From the NCBI RefSeq assembly GCF_003730015.1, contig NZ_RJTU01000029.1:1-59500 (forward strand): a stretch of DNA of 59,500 bases, given 5' to 3'. The notes beneath the pieces were generated by a model, which searched no databases, had not been told where the DNA came from, and was given only the letters and a program-made list of their open reading frames with translations. The position numbers and the translations under genes were made by a program. Numbering within the stretch: the stretch's first letter is position 1; the number at the start of each line of letters is the position of its first letter. This stretch comes from Epilithonimonas hominis. Lineage in GTDB: Bacteria; Bacteroidota; Bacteroidia; Flavobacteriales; Weeksellaceae. Shown here in pieces: positions 9,033-18,266 of the stretch.

Positions 9033-9181
9033 TAATAATAATTTAAAAACTTAGCGAAGGTATTAAATATTGCCGTAACTGTAACAATGAGTAATTTCAT
9101 CTATTTAAATTCTCTCATCAACGAAAACCATGTTGTGAAGTTTCTTAAGAAATAAGTTTTTATTTATTGATTTATAATCAT

Positions 9182-9189
9182 TATATTTG
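9182..9189 (+). promoter_or_regulatory. Flavobacterial -7 box of secG promoter
   Basis: TATATTTG matches the Bacteroidota -7 consensus TAnnTTTG. It lies about 30 bases before the secG start codon. The -33 element is not clear. Confidence 0.6.
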
Positions 9190-9219
9190 CGCTTCAAAAT
9201 TTATTATCAAGACAATACT

Positions 9220-9561
9220 ATGAGCACAATATTTACGCTATTTATGATTCTAATTATCATCGCTAGCATTTTATTAGTTATCATCATTATGGCGCAAAAT
9301 CCAAAAGGAGGCGGACTTTCCGGAACCTTTGGAGGAGCTTCTTCTGCAACATTTGGGGTTCAGAGAACCAATGATTTCATGGAAAAAGCAACCTGGACTC
9401 TGGGAACTGTCATTGTAGTTTTAATTTTGCTTAGCATTATTCTTACGGGAAAACCATCCCAAACTTTACCAACAATGCCAGCTCCGGTAAAAAGCGAAGC
9501 TCCTGCAAAACAGGCTCCTGCTAACACGGCACCTGCAACGCAGATGCCCACAACTAATTAA
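9220..9561 (+). CDS. secG: Preprotein translocase subunit SecG
   Basis: Small membrane subunit of the SecYEG protein export channel. 113 residues from the ATG at 9220 (an upstream ATG at 9187 would overlap the promoter box). Two helices at about residues 5-24 and 52-70 flank the conserved loop AQNPKGGGLSGTFGG (25-39), which is diagnostic. The C-terminal 40 residues are rich in Ala, Pro and Thr, typical of flavobacterial SecG. It is monocistronic and ends at the hairpin 9584-9611. Confidence 0.96.
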   Translation: MSTIFTLFMILIIIASILLVIIIMAQNPKGGGLSGTFGGASSATFGVQRTNDFMEKATWTLGTVIVVLILLSIILTGKPSQTLPTMPAPVKSEAPAKQAPANTAPATQMPTTN

Positions 9562-9583
9562 TCAAAAATATTTATCGATAAGC

Positions 9584-9611
9584 AAAACGCTTCCAATATT
9601 GGAAGCGTTTT
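9584..9611. terminator. Bidirectional intrinsic terminator
   Basis: AAAACGCTTCCAA / TTGGAAGCGTTTT with a following T run, between convergent secG and the HD-domain gene. Confidence 0.88.
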
Positions 9612-9621
9612 TTGTATTGTT

Positions 9622-10209
9622 TCAAGAAAATTTTTTCTCATCAAAACATTTTTTCATCAATAATTGGAAACAATCTCCCATGTCATCTGAAGCTCTGCAA
9701 ATGGCATTTTCTAACATATTTCTAACCTGCTTTTCTGTAACCCCAGCTTCTGTCCAGCTTTTACCAGATGTGTATGTATTTAGAATAAAGGGCATCATCC
9801 TATCAATAGCACAAGCAAAAATAGCATCGGGTGTTTCTTCTTCTTCAAATTCTATCCAAAGATTATAAAACTCTGAAGACAATGGTTCATCCAAAATCCC
9901 GAATATTTTTTTAGCTGCTAATTTCTCTCTTTCAAACTTGCCTTTCATTCCTTCTTCATCGAAAAGGAAAGTATCGCCAGCATCTATCTCTACCAAGTCG
10001 TGAATGGACAACATTCTGATAACTCTCAACAAATTAATTTCTGTATTGTTTTTGGCATAAGGAAAAAGAATCTGAGCTAATATGATGATCTGCCAGCTGT
10101 GTTCCGCAGTGTTTTCTCTTCTGGAATCGTCTGCGTTATAATTTCTCCTCTGTACATTTTTCAAAGCATCTACTGCCAAGATAAAATCTATTTCTTTTTG
10201 GATTTTCAT
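9622..10209 (-). CDS. HD-domain phosphohydrolase (YfbR/COG1896-like)
   Basis: A 195-residue HD-superfamily hydrolase. The metal-binding signature is spread as RRENTAEHSW (first His, near residue 38), IHDLVEIDAGDT (His-Asp, near 69-70, with the YfbR-type EIDAGD) and a C-terminal Asp near 137. Relatives are 5'-deoxynucleotidases that dephosphorylate dNMPs. It lies 9 bp downstream of pepE on the same strand and may be co-transcribed with it. Confidence 0.88.
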   Translation of the reverse strand: MKIQKEIDFILAVDALKNVQRRNYNADDSRRENTAEHSWQIIILAQILFPYAKNNTEINLLRVIRMLSIHDLVEIDAGDTFLFDEEGMKGKFEREKLAAKKIFGILDEPLSSEFYNLWIEFEEEETPDAIFACAIDRMMPFILNTYTSGKSWTEAGVTEKQVRNMLENAICRASDDMGDCFQLLMKKCFDEKKFS

Positions 10210-10218
10210 ATTAATTTT

Positions 10219-10911
10219 TTATAATTCTGTTCCAGATTGTACTTCGTAAGGCTCTTTTCCTTTTTCAAAGATTCTTGTGAGTTCTGAACCTTCGACAGTG
10301 ATTTTGTCATTGATTCTTCTAATCCAGTTACCTTCTCTCAGTCCAACCACTTTGATATCATTTTGAGTCAGGAATTCTTTGATTCTGGTTTCTCTTGTTT
10401 CTCCGTTGTTTTTGATTTCTGGATTTGGGTCGAGGTAATGTGGATTGATATTGAACGGCACTAATCCCATACAATCGAAGCTTGGTGGATAGACGATGGG
10501 CATATCGTTGGTCGTTTTCATATTGATTCCGCCGATGTTGCTTCCCGCACTACAACCAAGGTATGGTTTTCCTGATTCTACATTTTGCTTCAAAACATTC
10601 ATTAAGCCTAATTCGTGCAGCGTTTTTACTAAAAGAAATGTGTTGCCACCGCCTGTGAAAAAAGCTTTGCCTGAATTAATCGCTTCTTTTTTATCATCAA
10701 AATCGTGAAGACCTCTAACATTGATATTAATTGTCGCAAAAAATTCTTTTGCTTTGGCTGTATAATCTTCGTGGGAGATTCCGCCTGGTCTTGCAAAGGG
10801 AATGAATATTAACTCATTAATACCATTAAAAAGACTCTGAAGTTCTGGCTTGAGATATTCTAAATATTGACCACCGAAAAGTGTGGATGTGGATGCGAGG
10901 ATGATGTTCAT
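10219..10911 (-). CDS. pepE: Peptidase E (alpha-aspartyl dipeptidase)
   Basis: A 230-residue S51-family peptidase that hydrolyses Asp-X dipeptides. The nucleophile elbow is GCSAGSN with Ser121, preceded by FFTGGGNTF (about 85-93), which forms the oxyanion region. NPHYLDP (about 154-160) carries the conserved His of the triad. The length matches Salmonella PepE (229 residues). It is cytoplasmic, with no signal peptide. Probable operon with the downstream HD hydrolase. Confidence 0.93.
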   Translation of the reverse strand: MNIILASTSTLFGGQYLEYLKPELQSLFNGINELIFIPFARPGGISHEDYTAKAKEFFATININVRGLHDFDDKKEAINSGKAFFTGGGNTFLLVKTLHELGLMNVLKQNVESGKPYLGCSAGSNIGGINMKTTNDMPIVYPPSFDCMGLVPFNINPHYLDPNPEIKNNGETRETRIKEFLTQNDIKVVGLREGNWIRRINDKITVEGSELTRIFEKGKEPYEVQSGTEL

Positions 10912-11060
10912 TGGTTGATGTTATGATTTGATTGCAACAAATTTCGGAAAATGTTTTGTTTTTTGAATGCTCCAGACGCTAGAATATAACTTATTAGCTG
11001 ATACAATATTATTTCCAGGTGCAAGAATATAACTTACGGAAGCTCCAATATTAAATAAAA

Positions 11061-11083
11061 AACCTGCAGAGGACCTGCAGGTT
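11061..11083 (-). terminator. Intrinsic terminator after the lipoprotein gene
   Basis: AACCTGCAG / CTGCAGGTT stem with a 5-base loop, flanked by A and T runs, 54 bases past the stop of the surface lipoprotein gene. Confidence 0.8.
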
Positions 11084-11136
11084 CAAAAAATTTTTTGATT
11101 GATATGAAGAAAAAAGAATTTTTCTAGATTAGGATT

Positions 11137-12327
11137 TTACAATCCTGCCCATCCGTTTGCCCAAGATGGTGTAGATGTACCGCTACCTGCCCCAGTTGCA
11201 TTAGCATTTTCTGTATAAGTTCCTTCAGCAGCTGGCTGTGCTGTAGATCCAGATGCAGAAGCAATTGTCACAGCTTTTGTAATTACATTATCGAATTTGA
11301 TATTTGTAAATTTGTTTTTACCATTAAGTAAAGCAATAGACTCATCGTGTTGAATTGTAATGGCATTAGCCCATCCTGAAAAAACGATATTATCTAATGT
11401 TGCACTAGTTCCTTCTCTGAAGATGTTTGTTCCTACACCTTCTGTATCACTAGTTGTATATCCAATAAACGTTGCGTTCTTGATTGTAGGATTTGATAAT
11501 GGTGAAGCAGATCTGTTTTTTGAATTGTTATCAGCTTCAATTCCTCTGTTTCCTACAGTTGCAGACGTTCTTTTTGTGAAGATGTTTGTAGCAGTACCAT
11601 TCCAACCTTCTGTCCAGTCCAAAGCGTCATCATCATTATTAACAGAAACGATATTACTAACATTAACAGTTCCTCCAAAGAACTCGATACCATCATCTGC
11701 ACCATCTATAACTGATACACCATCAATTTTTGTTTTGTTTCCAACACCAAATAAAGAAAGACCATTATATTCTTTAGTATCGTTGAATCTCGCACCAGCA
11801 TATCTTATTTGTGTATAAGTAATAACTCCACTATCATCATCTGCAATTGCACCTCCGTATGTTAAATTTGCAACTTCTGATGTTGCAGATCCACCTGCTG
11901 TAGCACTAGCATTAATCGGTGCTTTCCCACAGATTACGATACCACCCCAATCTGCTTTTTTAGCAGTTGTAGAAGAGAAAACTACCGGACTAGAAGCTGT
12001 ACCGTTGATATAAATTTTACCTCCTTGTGCTACAGCAACGTATGTAGATGTTCCACCAACACAATTGATTTTAGTTCCTGCAGGGATAGTCAATTCAGCT
12101 CCATTATTTACGATAACAGCACCTGTCATTGTGTAAGTTTTTGTAGCATCAAGAACCAATTTATCTCCTGAGTTAAGAGCAACTTTGAAATTGTTTGGGT
12201 CGATATTTACATTGCTTGGGTTAGGAACAACTTCTGTATCATCGTCAGACGAACAAGAATTGAAAACTGTAACTGTCGTTAAAGATAATGTGCAGATAAT
12301 AATTGCACTTGAAAAAAACTTTTTCAT
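11137..12327 (-). CDS. Surface lipoprotein with beta-helix-like repeats
   Basis: A 396-residue lipoprotein. The signal peptide ends in FNSC with lipidated Cys25, followed by SSDDDTE, an acidic stretch matching the lipoprotein export signal that sends flavobacterial lipoproteins to the cell surface. The mature part is made of short Val/Ile/Asn/Gly-rich turns (VIVNNGAELTIPAGTKI, NIFREGTSATLDNIVFSGW and similar) that look like a right-handed parallel beta-helix. It lies 29 bp downstream of the TonB-dependent receptor gene on the same strand, so the two are likely one operon and may form a receptor-surface lipoprotein pair. The ligand is unknown. Confidence 0.85.
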   Translation of the reverse strand: MKKFFSSAIIICTLSLTTVTVFNSCSSDDDTEVVPNPSNVNIDPNNFKVALNSGDKLVLDATKTYTMTGAVIVNNGAELTIPAGTKINCVGGTSTYVAVAQGGKIYINGTASSPVVFSSTTAKKADWGGIVICGKAPINASATAGGSATSEVANLTYGGAIADDDSGVITYTQIRYAGARFNDTKEYNGLSLFGVGNKTKIDGVSVIDGADDGIEFFGGTVNVSNIVSVNNDDDALDWTEGWNGTATNIFTKRTSATVGNRGIEADNNSKNRSASPLSNPTIKNATFIGYTTSDTEGVGTNIFREGTSATLDNIVFSGWANAITIQHDESIALLNGKNKFTNIKFDNVITKAVTIASASGSTAQPAAEGTYTENANATGAGSGTSTPSWANGWAGL

Positions 12328-12356
12328 TTCGATTTATTTTTATAGATTGATTTATA

Positions 12357-14900
12357 TTAAAATTTGTATCCTACATTGACTCCGATAATTTGTCCTCTTT
12401 TGAAATTGTAGGTTTCTGAGTTTAGTAAATTTTGCTGTACTCTTTTGATTTCAGGATTTAGAAGGTTTTTGAGAGAGATGCCAAAATCTATATTGTTTTT
12501 GAATCTTAGTTTGGCTGTAAAATCTAACATATTGATAGGTTTCTGTTCTATATTACCACTTCCCAAGGATCCAATTGAATATATATAACTTCCTACATAA
12601 GAATAAGAGGCTACCAAATCCAACTCGCTTCCGCTATTCCATTTATGATTAAGTCCTAAATTGGCATTACCTACAAAATCTGCTGCACCTTGCAACTTAT
12701 CTTCTTTGGTGTCAAAACTTACAGTAAATAAACTATTTCCTGAAAGTGGATTATAGGTATCTTTTGCCACCTTATCTGCATCTAATTCTGCTTTAGAATT
12801 CATATAGGTTGCGTTGATGAATGTGTAAAGCTTTGAACCATTACCAAAGTTGAAAATGTCTTTTCTAATTTCTGCTTCTATCCCATATACATAAGCCCAA
12901 TCACCAGCATTAAGATAAGATAAGAATTGATCCGAAGAATTGATAAGTGTTCTGGAAATAGGATTTTGAATGTATTTTCCGAAACCAGATAATGAAATAA
13001 CTTCACCTGATTTTGGGAAATATTCCCATTTTAAATCTAAATTGTTATTATCTGAAGGTTTTAAGTAGTAATTACCTTGTGTAGTTTCTGTAACATCAAC
13101 ATAGATGTAAGGTGCCATTTCTTTTAGCTGTGGTAAAGTATAAGTTCTGGAAGCAGCTAACCTAATGTTTTGTTTATCGTTTATAGAATATTTTAAATTG
13201 AAAGCAGGCAAGAATTTGTTGTATACTTTTTCAATTTCGTTGATTGGCGTATAGTAGTTAACGTTCCACTCTATGAATTGTTTAACACGATCATATCTAA
13301 CACCTAACTGTGCCATAAATTTATCCGAAAATTTGTAATCTATATTTGCAAACCCAGAATTAACATCCTGATTACCATTATAAATTATAGGTTGTAATTC
13401 TGTTGAAAGCCCAAAACTACTTGTAATGTCAAAAAAACCTTTTGCATAATTATAAGAATTGAAAATAGCATCAACATTATTTGGATCTGTTATTCTAATA
13501 GGGTCAGAAACATCATTTCTCCATTTGAAATCCATTTGTCTAGACAAGAATTTTCTTTCTTTGAAACGTCCTTGATAACCTGCTGCAATTTTTGCTTGAT
13601 CATTCAAGTTATAATTAAGCGTTAGATTACCTGTATATTCCTTATCATCCAAGTTATCAAAATAACGGTTGTTGAGTCCTGATTCTCTAGTTGCACTATA
13701 AGAACCATCCCCATTACTTACTAAAGTATTAGTAATTCTATCAGGTCTTTGGCTATTAAGATAATTGTAGCCCGCTATCCAGTTGATTGAGAATTTATCT
13801 GTCAGTTTATGATCTCCACCTAATTGATTAACTAATGTATTAGTTACTTTATAGTCCGCTCTTCTTACGTAGGCACCGCCATCTTCTGCATAATCTCTGA
13901 TTTTCCCTTCATAGATTTTAGCCTCTTGATTGGTAGAATGGATGTAGTTTGTAATCCACTTCAATTGATGATTAGAATTTATTTTGTAGAACAAATTCAA
14001 CATTCCTGTCGTATTGGTTGTGTAAGAATATTTTTGAACTTTATTATATTCTTTAAACATTGTTTCTCTACCAAATTGGCCTTCAGAACCTTCTCTGTAA
14101 GTAAAATCATTATTGAATCCAGCATAAGCATAGGTATTAAGTCTACCTTGTTCACCTAATTTGAAAGATTTACCAGCTTGCAAATTCAAACCTGTATTAA
14201 TCGGCATTGTCATAGAAGGACCAAATGCATCTTTGAAGTTCCAACTCGTTTTATAGTTATAAGCAGCAAGAGCATTAGCTGGAACTTTCTGAACTTTGGT
14301 TCCAAAGTAATTAGGCCCATCTTGCAATAAGAATTTATCTGTTTTAGAATTTTGAAGGTTATAACCACTCTCCATTCCCAATGTAATAAAACCCTTACCA
14401 GAATATTCTTTAGAAACAATATTGATATTTGCACCACCAAAATCACCTAATAATCTTGGATTAAAAACTTTTTCTAGAGAGATATAATCAATGATATCAG
14501 TTTTCAGTAATGACAAATCAATGTTTTTATTTTCTGGATCATCTGACGGAATTGGCAGACCGTTCATTGTAGTTGCATTATAACGGTCTAAAAGTCCACG
14601 TACAGAAATAGTGTTACCACCTTCTTGTTTTACTGTTCCAGTAGCTTTGGTAACAGCAGTAGCAACATCACCAACTCCTTGTTTGGATAATTGGGCTGCA
14701 CCTACTCTTTCTATAATCTCAGCTGATTTTCTCTGAGTCGCGATAATGTTGGATTCGCTGCTTTTTTTAGTGTTTCCGATGATTTTAACTTCGTCGATTT
14801 TCTTTTCACCCTTCAGAGTATCTTGGGTATTTTGTGCCAACAAAAGAGACATTGGCATACAAAGAAACAAAGCACTAATGCTTATGGTTTTTGCTTTCAT
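12357..14900 (-). CDS. TonB-dependent outer membrane receptor
   Basis: An 847-residue outer membrane transporter. The signal peptide ends at LLAQ (about residue 23). The plug domain spans about 50-190 and includes ISVRGLLDRYNATTMNGLPIPS and LGDFGGANINIVSKE. The rest is a beta barrel ending in Phe (GVNVGYKF), the usual BAM-recognised terminus. It lacks the N-terminal carboxypeptidase-like domain found in SusC proteins, and no SusD is present; instead a surface lipoprotein follows it. The substrate is not evident. Confidence 0.95.
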   Translation of the reverse strand: MKAKTISISALFLCMPMSLLLAQNTQDTLKGEKKIDEVKIIGNTKKSSESNIIATQRKSAEIIERVGAAQLSKQGVGDVATAVTKATGTVKQEGGNTISVRGLLDRYNATTMNGLPIPSDDPENKNIDLSLLKTDIIDYISLEKVFNPRLLGDFGGANINIVSKEYSGKGFITLGMESGYNLQNSKTDKFLLQDGPNYFGTKVQKVPANALAAYNYKTSWNFKDAFGPSMTMPINTGLNLQAGKSFKLGEQGRLNTYAYAGFNNDFTYREGSEGQFGRETMFKEYNKVQKYSYTTNTTGMLNLFYKINSNHQLKWITNYIHSTNQEAKIYEGKIRDYAEDGGAYVRRADYKVTNTLVNQLGGDHKLTDKFSINWIAGYNYLNSQRPDRITNTLVSNGDGSYSATRESGLNNRYFDNLDDKEYTGNLTLNYNLNDQAKIAAGYQGRFKERKFLSRQMDFKWRNDVSDPIRITDPNNVDAIFNSYNYAKGFFDITSSFGLSTELQPIIYNGNQDVNSGFANIDYKFSDKFMAQLGVRYDRVKQFIEWNVNYYTPINEIEKVYNKFLPAFNLKYSINDKQNIRLAASRTYTLPQLKEMAPYIYVDVTETTQGNYYLKPSDNNNLDLKWEYFPKSGEVISLSGFGKYIQNPISRTLINSSDQFLSYLNAGDWAYVYGIEAEIRKDIFNFGNGSKLYTFINATYMNSKAELDADKVAKDTYNPLSGNSLFTVSFDTKEDKLQGAADFVGNANLGLNHKWNSGSELDLVASYSYVGSYIYSIGSLGSGNIEQKPINMLDFTAKLRFKNNIDFGISLKNLLNPEIKRVQQNLLNSETYNFKRGQIIGVNVGYKF

Positions 14901-15185
14901 TTTTTTCTTTCCTTTTTCTTCGTTGCCAAAGAAATGATATGAAAAGCAATCTGAATGTATAGGAATTTTTAAATATTCTTTAACTTGCTATTAAGAAAAA
15001 TCATATTATGTTAAATGAAGTTTAACAGGTTAATACTTTTTAAAAATCTGTTCATTATTTGTTAAATTTGCAATAGATAATTTTATATGTAAAAATCATT
15101 AAAAATAGACAAACCCTCTGATATCAAGGTTTTACAGTTTTAATTAACAATTAACATTAGAAAATTCCCAAAATCGACACTCAAA

Positions 15186-15740
15186 ATGGATTTTACACAA
15201 GCACTAGAAATATTACAATCTGGCGGAACGATACTTTACCCTACAGATACCATATGGGGAATCGGTTGTGATGCGACCAATCCGGAGGCCATCAAAAAAA
15301 TATTTGACATCAAAAAAAGAGAGCAAAACAAGTCTCTTATTATATTAGTGGAGTCCGAAAAAAGACTGCAGGATTTGGTGGACGTACCGGAAATGGCTTG
15401 GCAAATCATCGACCTCAGCGAGAAACCGGTGACCATAGTTTATGAAAATCCGAAGAATCTTCCCAAAGAATTATTGGCAGAAGACGGAAGTGTCGGAATC
15501 AGAATTGTAAAAAATGACTACTGTAAAAAATTGATTTCGAAACTCAATAAACCTTTGGTTTCAACCTCAGCTAATTTGAGTGGACAAAAATCACCTATGA
15601 AATTCAGTGATATCTCTGAGGAAATCAAAAATTCGGTTGATTATATAGTAGAAGACAATCAGGATAAAGTTTCGGAATTTTCCGGTTCGTCTGTTATCAA
15701 AGTCTGGAACAACAACCAAATCAAAATCCTAAGAGAATAA
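15186..15740 (+). CDS. L-threonylcarbamoyladenylate synthase (TsaC/YrdC family)
   Basis: A 184-residue YrdC-fold enzyme that makes threonylcarbamoyl-AMP for the t6A37 modification of ANN-decoding tRNAs. Visible positions are YPTDTIWGIGCDA (about 18-30), the K-x-R motif in IKKREQNKSLIIL (about 42-54) and STSANLSGQKSP (about 131-142). The short form lacks the Sua5 C-terminal domain. The upstream 285 bp is AT-rich; a TAAATTTG box at 15063 is a possible -7 element about 115 bp from the start. Confidence 0.93.
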   Translation: MDFTQALEILQSGGTILYPTDTIWGIGCDATNPEAIKKIFDIKKREQNKSLIILVESEKRLQDLVDVPEMAWQIIDLSEKPVTIVYENPKNLPKELLAEDGSVGIRIVKNDYCKKLISKLNKPLVSTSANLSGQKSPMKFSDISEEIKNSVDYIVEDNQDKVSEFSGSSVIKVWNNNQIKILRE

Positions 15741-15745
15741 AAAAA

Positions 15746-15779
15746 CCGGCGGATGACCTTTTGCAAGACCATCCGCCGG
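15746..15779. terminator. Hairpin after the TsaC gene
   Basis: CCGGCGGATG / CATCCGCCGG, a GC-rich 10-bp stem with a 14-base loop, 6 bases past the stop codon. The A run precedes it, so a T run exists only on the minus strand; it is a strong stem but not a textbook plus-strand terminator. Confidence 0.7.
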
Positions 15780-16168
15780 AAAATAAACTATGAAAAAAAA
15801 CTACTTTTTGTATTTACTCTAATCTCAAAAAGAATACCGCTCATATTTTCGTAGCAAAATGTCTGATTTTCAATAATTAAAATAAAATCAAAAGACAAAA
15901 AGTCTTAAAATTCATAAAAAATTGAATTTGATATTTTTAATACCTAAGACAAAATTTCGAAAAAACTTATCTTTGCGGATGATTAGCAAACTATGAAAGA
16001 GTTTATTATTCTATCAAAAGTTTTTCAAACCACATAGCCACATAGAAATCTTAGTATCAAATTACAAACGCAATTAATAACTTCTATTTTTCCTTTTAAA
16101 TTAAAAGACAACTATGTACCTATGTGGTTGCAATATTTTAAATTCAATTTCAGTACTTATCAGTTTTA
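15780..16168. other. Intergenic region with a long inverted repeat
   Basis: No gene seen. A possible -7 box TATCTTTG lies at 15968-15975. AACCACATAGCCACATAG (16028-16045) and CTATGTACCTATGTGGTT (16112-16129) form an imperfect inverted repeat about 66 bases apart, just upstream of the cca start; it could form a large hairpin in the leader or belong to a dispersed repeat family. Confidence 0.6.
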
Positions 16169-17590
16169 ATGTTCATCAATCTCAACCAAAATAAAAACCT
16201 CAAACTTTTCAAAATCATTTCTGAAGTCGCCGACAGAAACGGACAATCCGTTTACGCTGTTGGTGGATTCGTAAGAGATTTGCTGATGCAAAGAAAAGCC
16301 CCAACAGATATTGATTTCGTCACAGAATCCAGCGGAATAGAATTGGCAGAAAGCATCGCCAAAGAAATCGATCCGAAAACAAAAGTCGCGGTTTTCAAAA
16401 CTTATGGAACAGCGATGTTCAAATACAAAGACCTGGAACTGGAATTTGTGGGCGCCAGAAAAGAAAGCTACAGCGAGGATTCCAGAAAGCCGTCTGTAGA
16501 AATCGGGACGATTGAAGATGACCAAAAACGCAGAGATTTTACCATCAACGCTATGGCAATTTCTCTCAACAAAGATAATTTCGGAGAATTGATTGACCCT
16601 TTTGGTGGAATGCAGGATTTATCTAATAAAATTCTGAGAACACCGTTGGAACCTCATCAAACCTATTCCGATGACCCATTGAGAATGATGAGAGCAATTC
16701 GTTTTGCAACAACTTTGGATTTCGAAATCGAAGAACATTCTTTGAAAGCCATTAAAGAAGAAGCCGAGCGAATGAAAATCGTTTCAATGGAGCGCATTAT
16801 GGTGGAGTTTAATAAAATAATGCTTTCCGACAGACCTTCAAAAGGTTTGAAATTATTAGAAGAAACTTCCCTACTCGATTATATTCTTCCGGAATTGACG
16901 GCATTGAAAGGCATTGAAGATATCGACGGACAAACGCATAAAGACAATTTTTATCACACGTTGCAAGTGGTTGATAATATTTCTGAAAGTACAGATAAAC
17001 TTTGGTTGCGTTGGTCGGCTTTGCTTCACGATATTGGAAAAGCGCCAACCAAAAAATATGTCGAAGGAATCGGCTGGACTTTTCACGGTCACGAATTTGT
17101 AGGTTCTAAAATGATAAAATCGATTTTCAAAAGGCTGAAACTTCCGCTTGGGCAAGAACAGAAATATGTCGAAAAACTGGTAAGAATGCACGCCCGTCCA
17201 ATTGCTTTGATTACGGATGATGCTTCGGACTCCGCACTCAGAAGGTTACTTTTTGATTCCGGTGAAGACTTGGAAGACCTTTTCACGCTTTGTAAATCTG
17301 ATATAACAACCAAAAATTATTCAAAGCAAGCTCGTTTCAAAAAGAATTTTGAATATGTTGCACAAAAAATAAAAGAAGTAGAGGAAAAGGATCAGGTTCG
17401 TAATTTCCAACCACCTATTTCCGGAGAAGAGATTATGGTAATGTTCAATCTGAAACCCGGAAGAGAAATCGGAATTCTGAAAGAAAAAGTGAAGGAAGCC
17501 ATTCTGGAAGGCGAAATCAAAAATGATAAAATAGAAGCTAGAGATTTTGTGATTGCTGAAGCAGAGAAATTGGGATTAAATATGGTTTGA
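16169..17590 (+). CDS. cca: CCA tRNA nucleotidyltransferase with HD domain
   Basis: A 473-residue enzyme that adds or repairs the CCA end of tRNA. The nucleotidyltransferase head shows GGFVRD (32-37) and the catalytic DID (47-49). RRDFTINAM (121-129) and SDDPLRMMRAIRFA (167-180) are the neck motifs reading the incoming nucleotide. An HD phosphohydrolase domain follows with HD at 287-288 in LLHDIGKAP and later histidines. The fusion is usual for Bacteroidota. The stop is 1 bp before the next gene, so the two are translationally linked. The tRNA-Leu at 50273 lacks an encoded CCA, consistent with need for this enzyme. Confidence 0.95.
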   Translation: MFINLNQNKNLKLFKIISEVADRNGQSVYAVGGFVRDLLMQRKAPTDIDFVTESSGIELAESIAKEIDPKTKVAVFKTYGTAMFKYKDLELEFVGARKESYSEDSRKPSVEIGTIEDDQKRRDFTINAMAISLNKDNFGELIDPFGGMQDLSNKILRTPLEPHQTYSDDPLRMMRAIRFATTLDFEIEEHSLKAIKEEAERMKIVSMERIMVEFNKIMLSDRPSKGLKLLEETSLLDYILPELTALKGIEDIDGQTHKDNFYHTLQVVDNISESTDKLWLRWSALLHDIGKAPTKKYVEGIGWTFHGHEFVGSKMIKSIFKRLKLPLGQEQKYVEKLVRMHARPIALITDDASDSALRRLLFDSGEDLEDLFTLCKSDITTKNYSKQARFKKNFEYVAQKIKEVEEKDQVRNFQPPISGEEIMVMFNLKPGREIGILKEKVKEAILEGEIKNDKIEARDFVIAEAEKLGLNMV

Positions 17591-17591
17591 T

Positions 17592-18032
17592 ATGAATAAA
17601 ACAGAATTAATTAAACTAATCAATCAAAAACTCTACGAAAAAATCCAAACTTTCGAAAAGCTGATTGCGGAAACCCGTGCTTCCAACAACGACACCAAAA
17701 GCTCGATGGGAGATAAATACGAAACAGGAAGAGAGATGCTCCAACAGGAAATCAACAACCTACAAGTTCAGTTGAATGAAGTTTTGAAACAGCAGGATTT
17801 TCTGAAAACTATTCTCGTAAAACCTTCTGATAAAGCTGAAAAAGGAGCGATTGTAAAAACAGAACGAGGATTGTTTTTCATCTCCGTTTCTTTAGGCGAA
17901 TTGAGTTTTGAACATCAAAAAATCATTTGCATTTCTCCCGAATCCCCTTTGGCAAAAGCAATGAACGGAAAACAAAAAGGTGATGTTTTTTCTCTGAATA
18001 AAATGAGTCAGAAAATTGTAGATATTCAGTAA
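17592..18032 (+). CDS. GreA/GreB-like protein
   Basis: A 146-residue protein. The N-terminal 70 residues are a charged coiled coil (IQTFEKLIAETRASNNDTKSS). The end, ISPESPLAKAMNGKQKGDVFSLN (about 115-136), resembles the C-terminal domain of transcription elongation factors GreA/GreB (pattern SPLGxAL.G...GD.v). It is therefore probably an RNA-polymerase-binding factor. Such proteins have sometimes been labelled 3-oxoacyl-ACP synthase in flavobacterial genomes, for which there is no support here. It follows cca with a 1-bp gap. Confidence 0.75.
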   Translation: MNKTELIKLINQKLYEKIQTFEKLIAETRASNNDTKSSMGDKYETGREMLQQEINNLQVQLNEVLKQQDFLKTILVKPSDKAEKGAIVKTERGLFFISVSLGELSFEHQKIICISPESPLAKAMNGKQKGDVFSLNKMSQKIVDIQ

Positions 18033-18256
18033 TTATAAACTTTTCCCACCAATATATTCCATTAGTGAATCTTTATAATTGGGAGCAATGGCAATTTGTT
18101 CTTTTCCGATTACGATGTGATTTCTTTCTCTTCCAAAACCTGCATTGCTTCTATGGCGCTGTTGCATTTGGCTTTCAGTTCCAGAAAATGTGTTTTCAGA
18201 ACGTAACTTTCTATTAATTTTAAAGCCATTGGTTCGTCGTCGGCAATTAGGCAGGT
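18033..18256 (-). pseudogene. Remnant of a LytTR-family response regulator
   Basis: Reading the minus strand from 18256 gives TCLIADDEPMALKLIESY and on to LEEKE, the first 45 or so residues of a receiver domain (note the DDEP acidic pocket). Directly after, in another frame, comes HIVIGKEQIAIAPNYKDSL and EYIGGKSL-stop, the final beta strand and helix of a LytTR DNA-binding domain. About 140 internal residues are missing and there is no start codon. It was the partner of the kinase at 19198, from which it is now separated by the nucleotidyltransferase/DUF6922 pair. Confidence 0.85.
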
Positions 18257-18266
18257 TATTTTTTTT

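Noticed and set aside
11360-11818. A 152-codon plus-strand frame over the lipoprotein gene
   Set aside because: It is antisense to a well supported gene, and its composition mirrors that gene.
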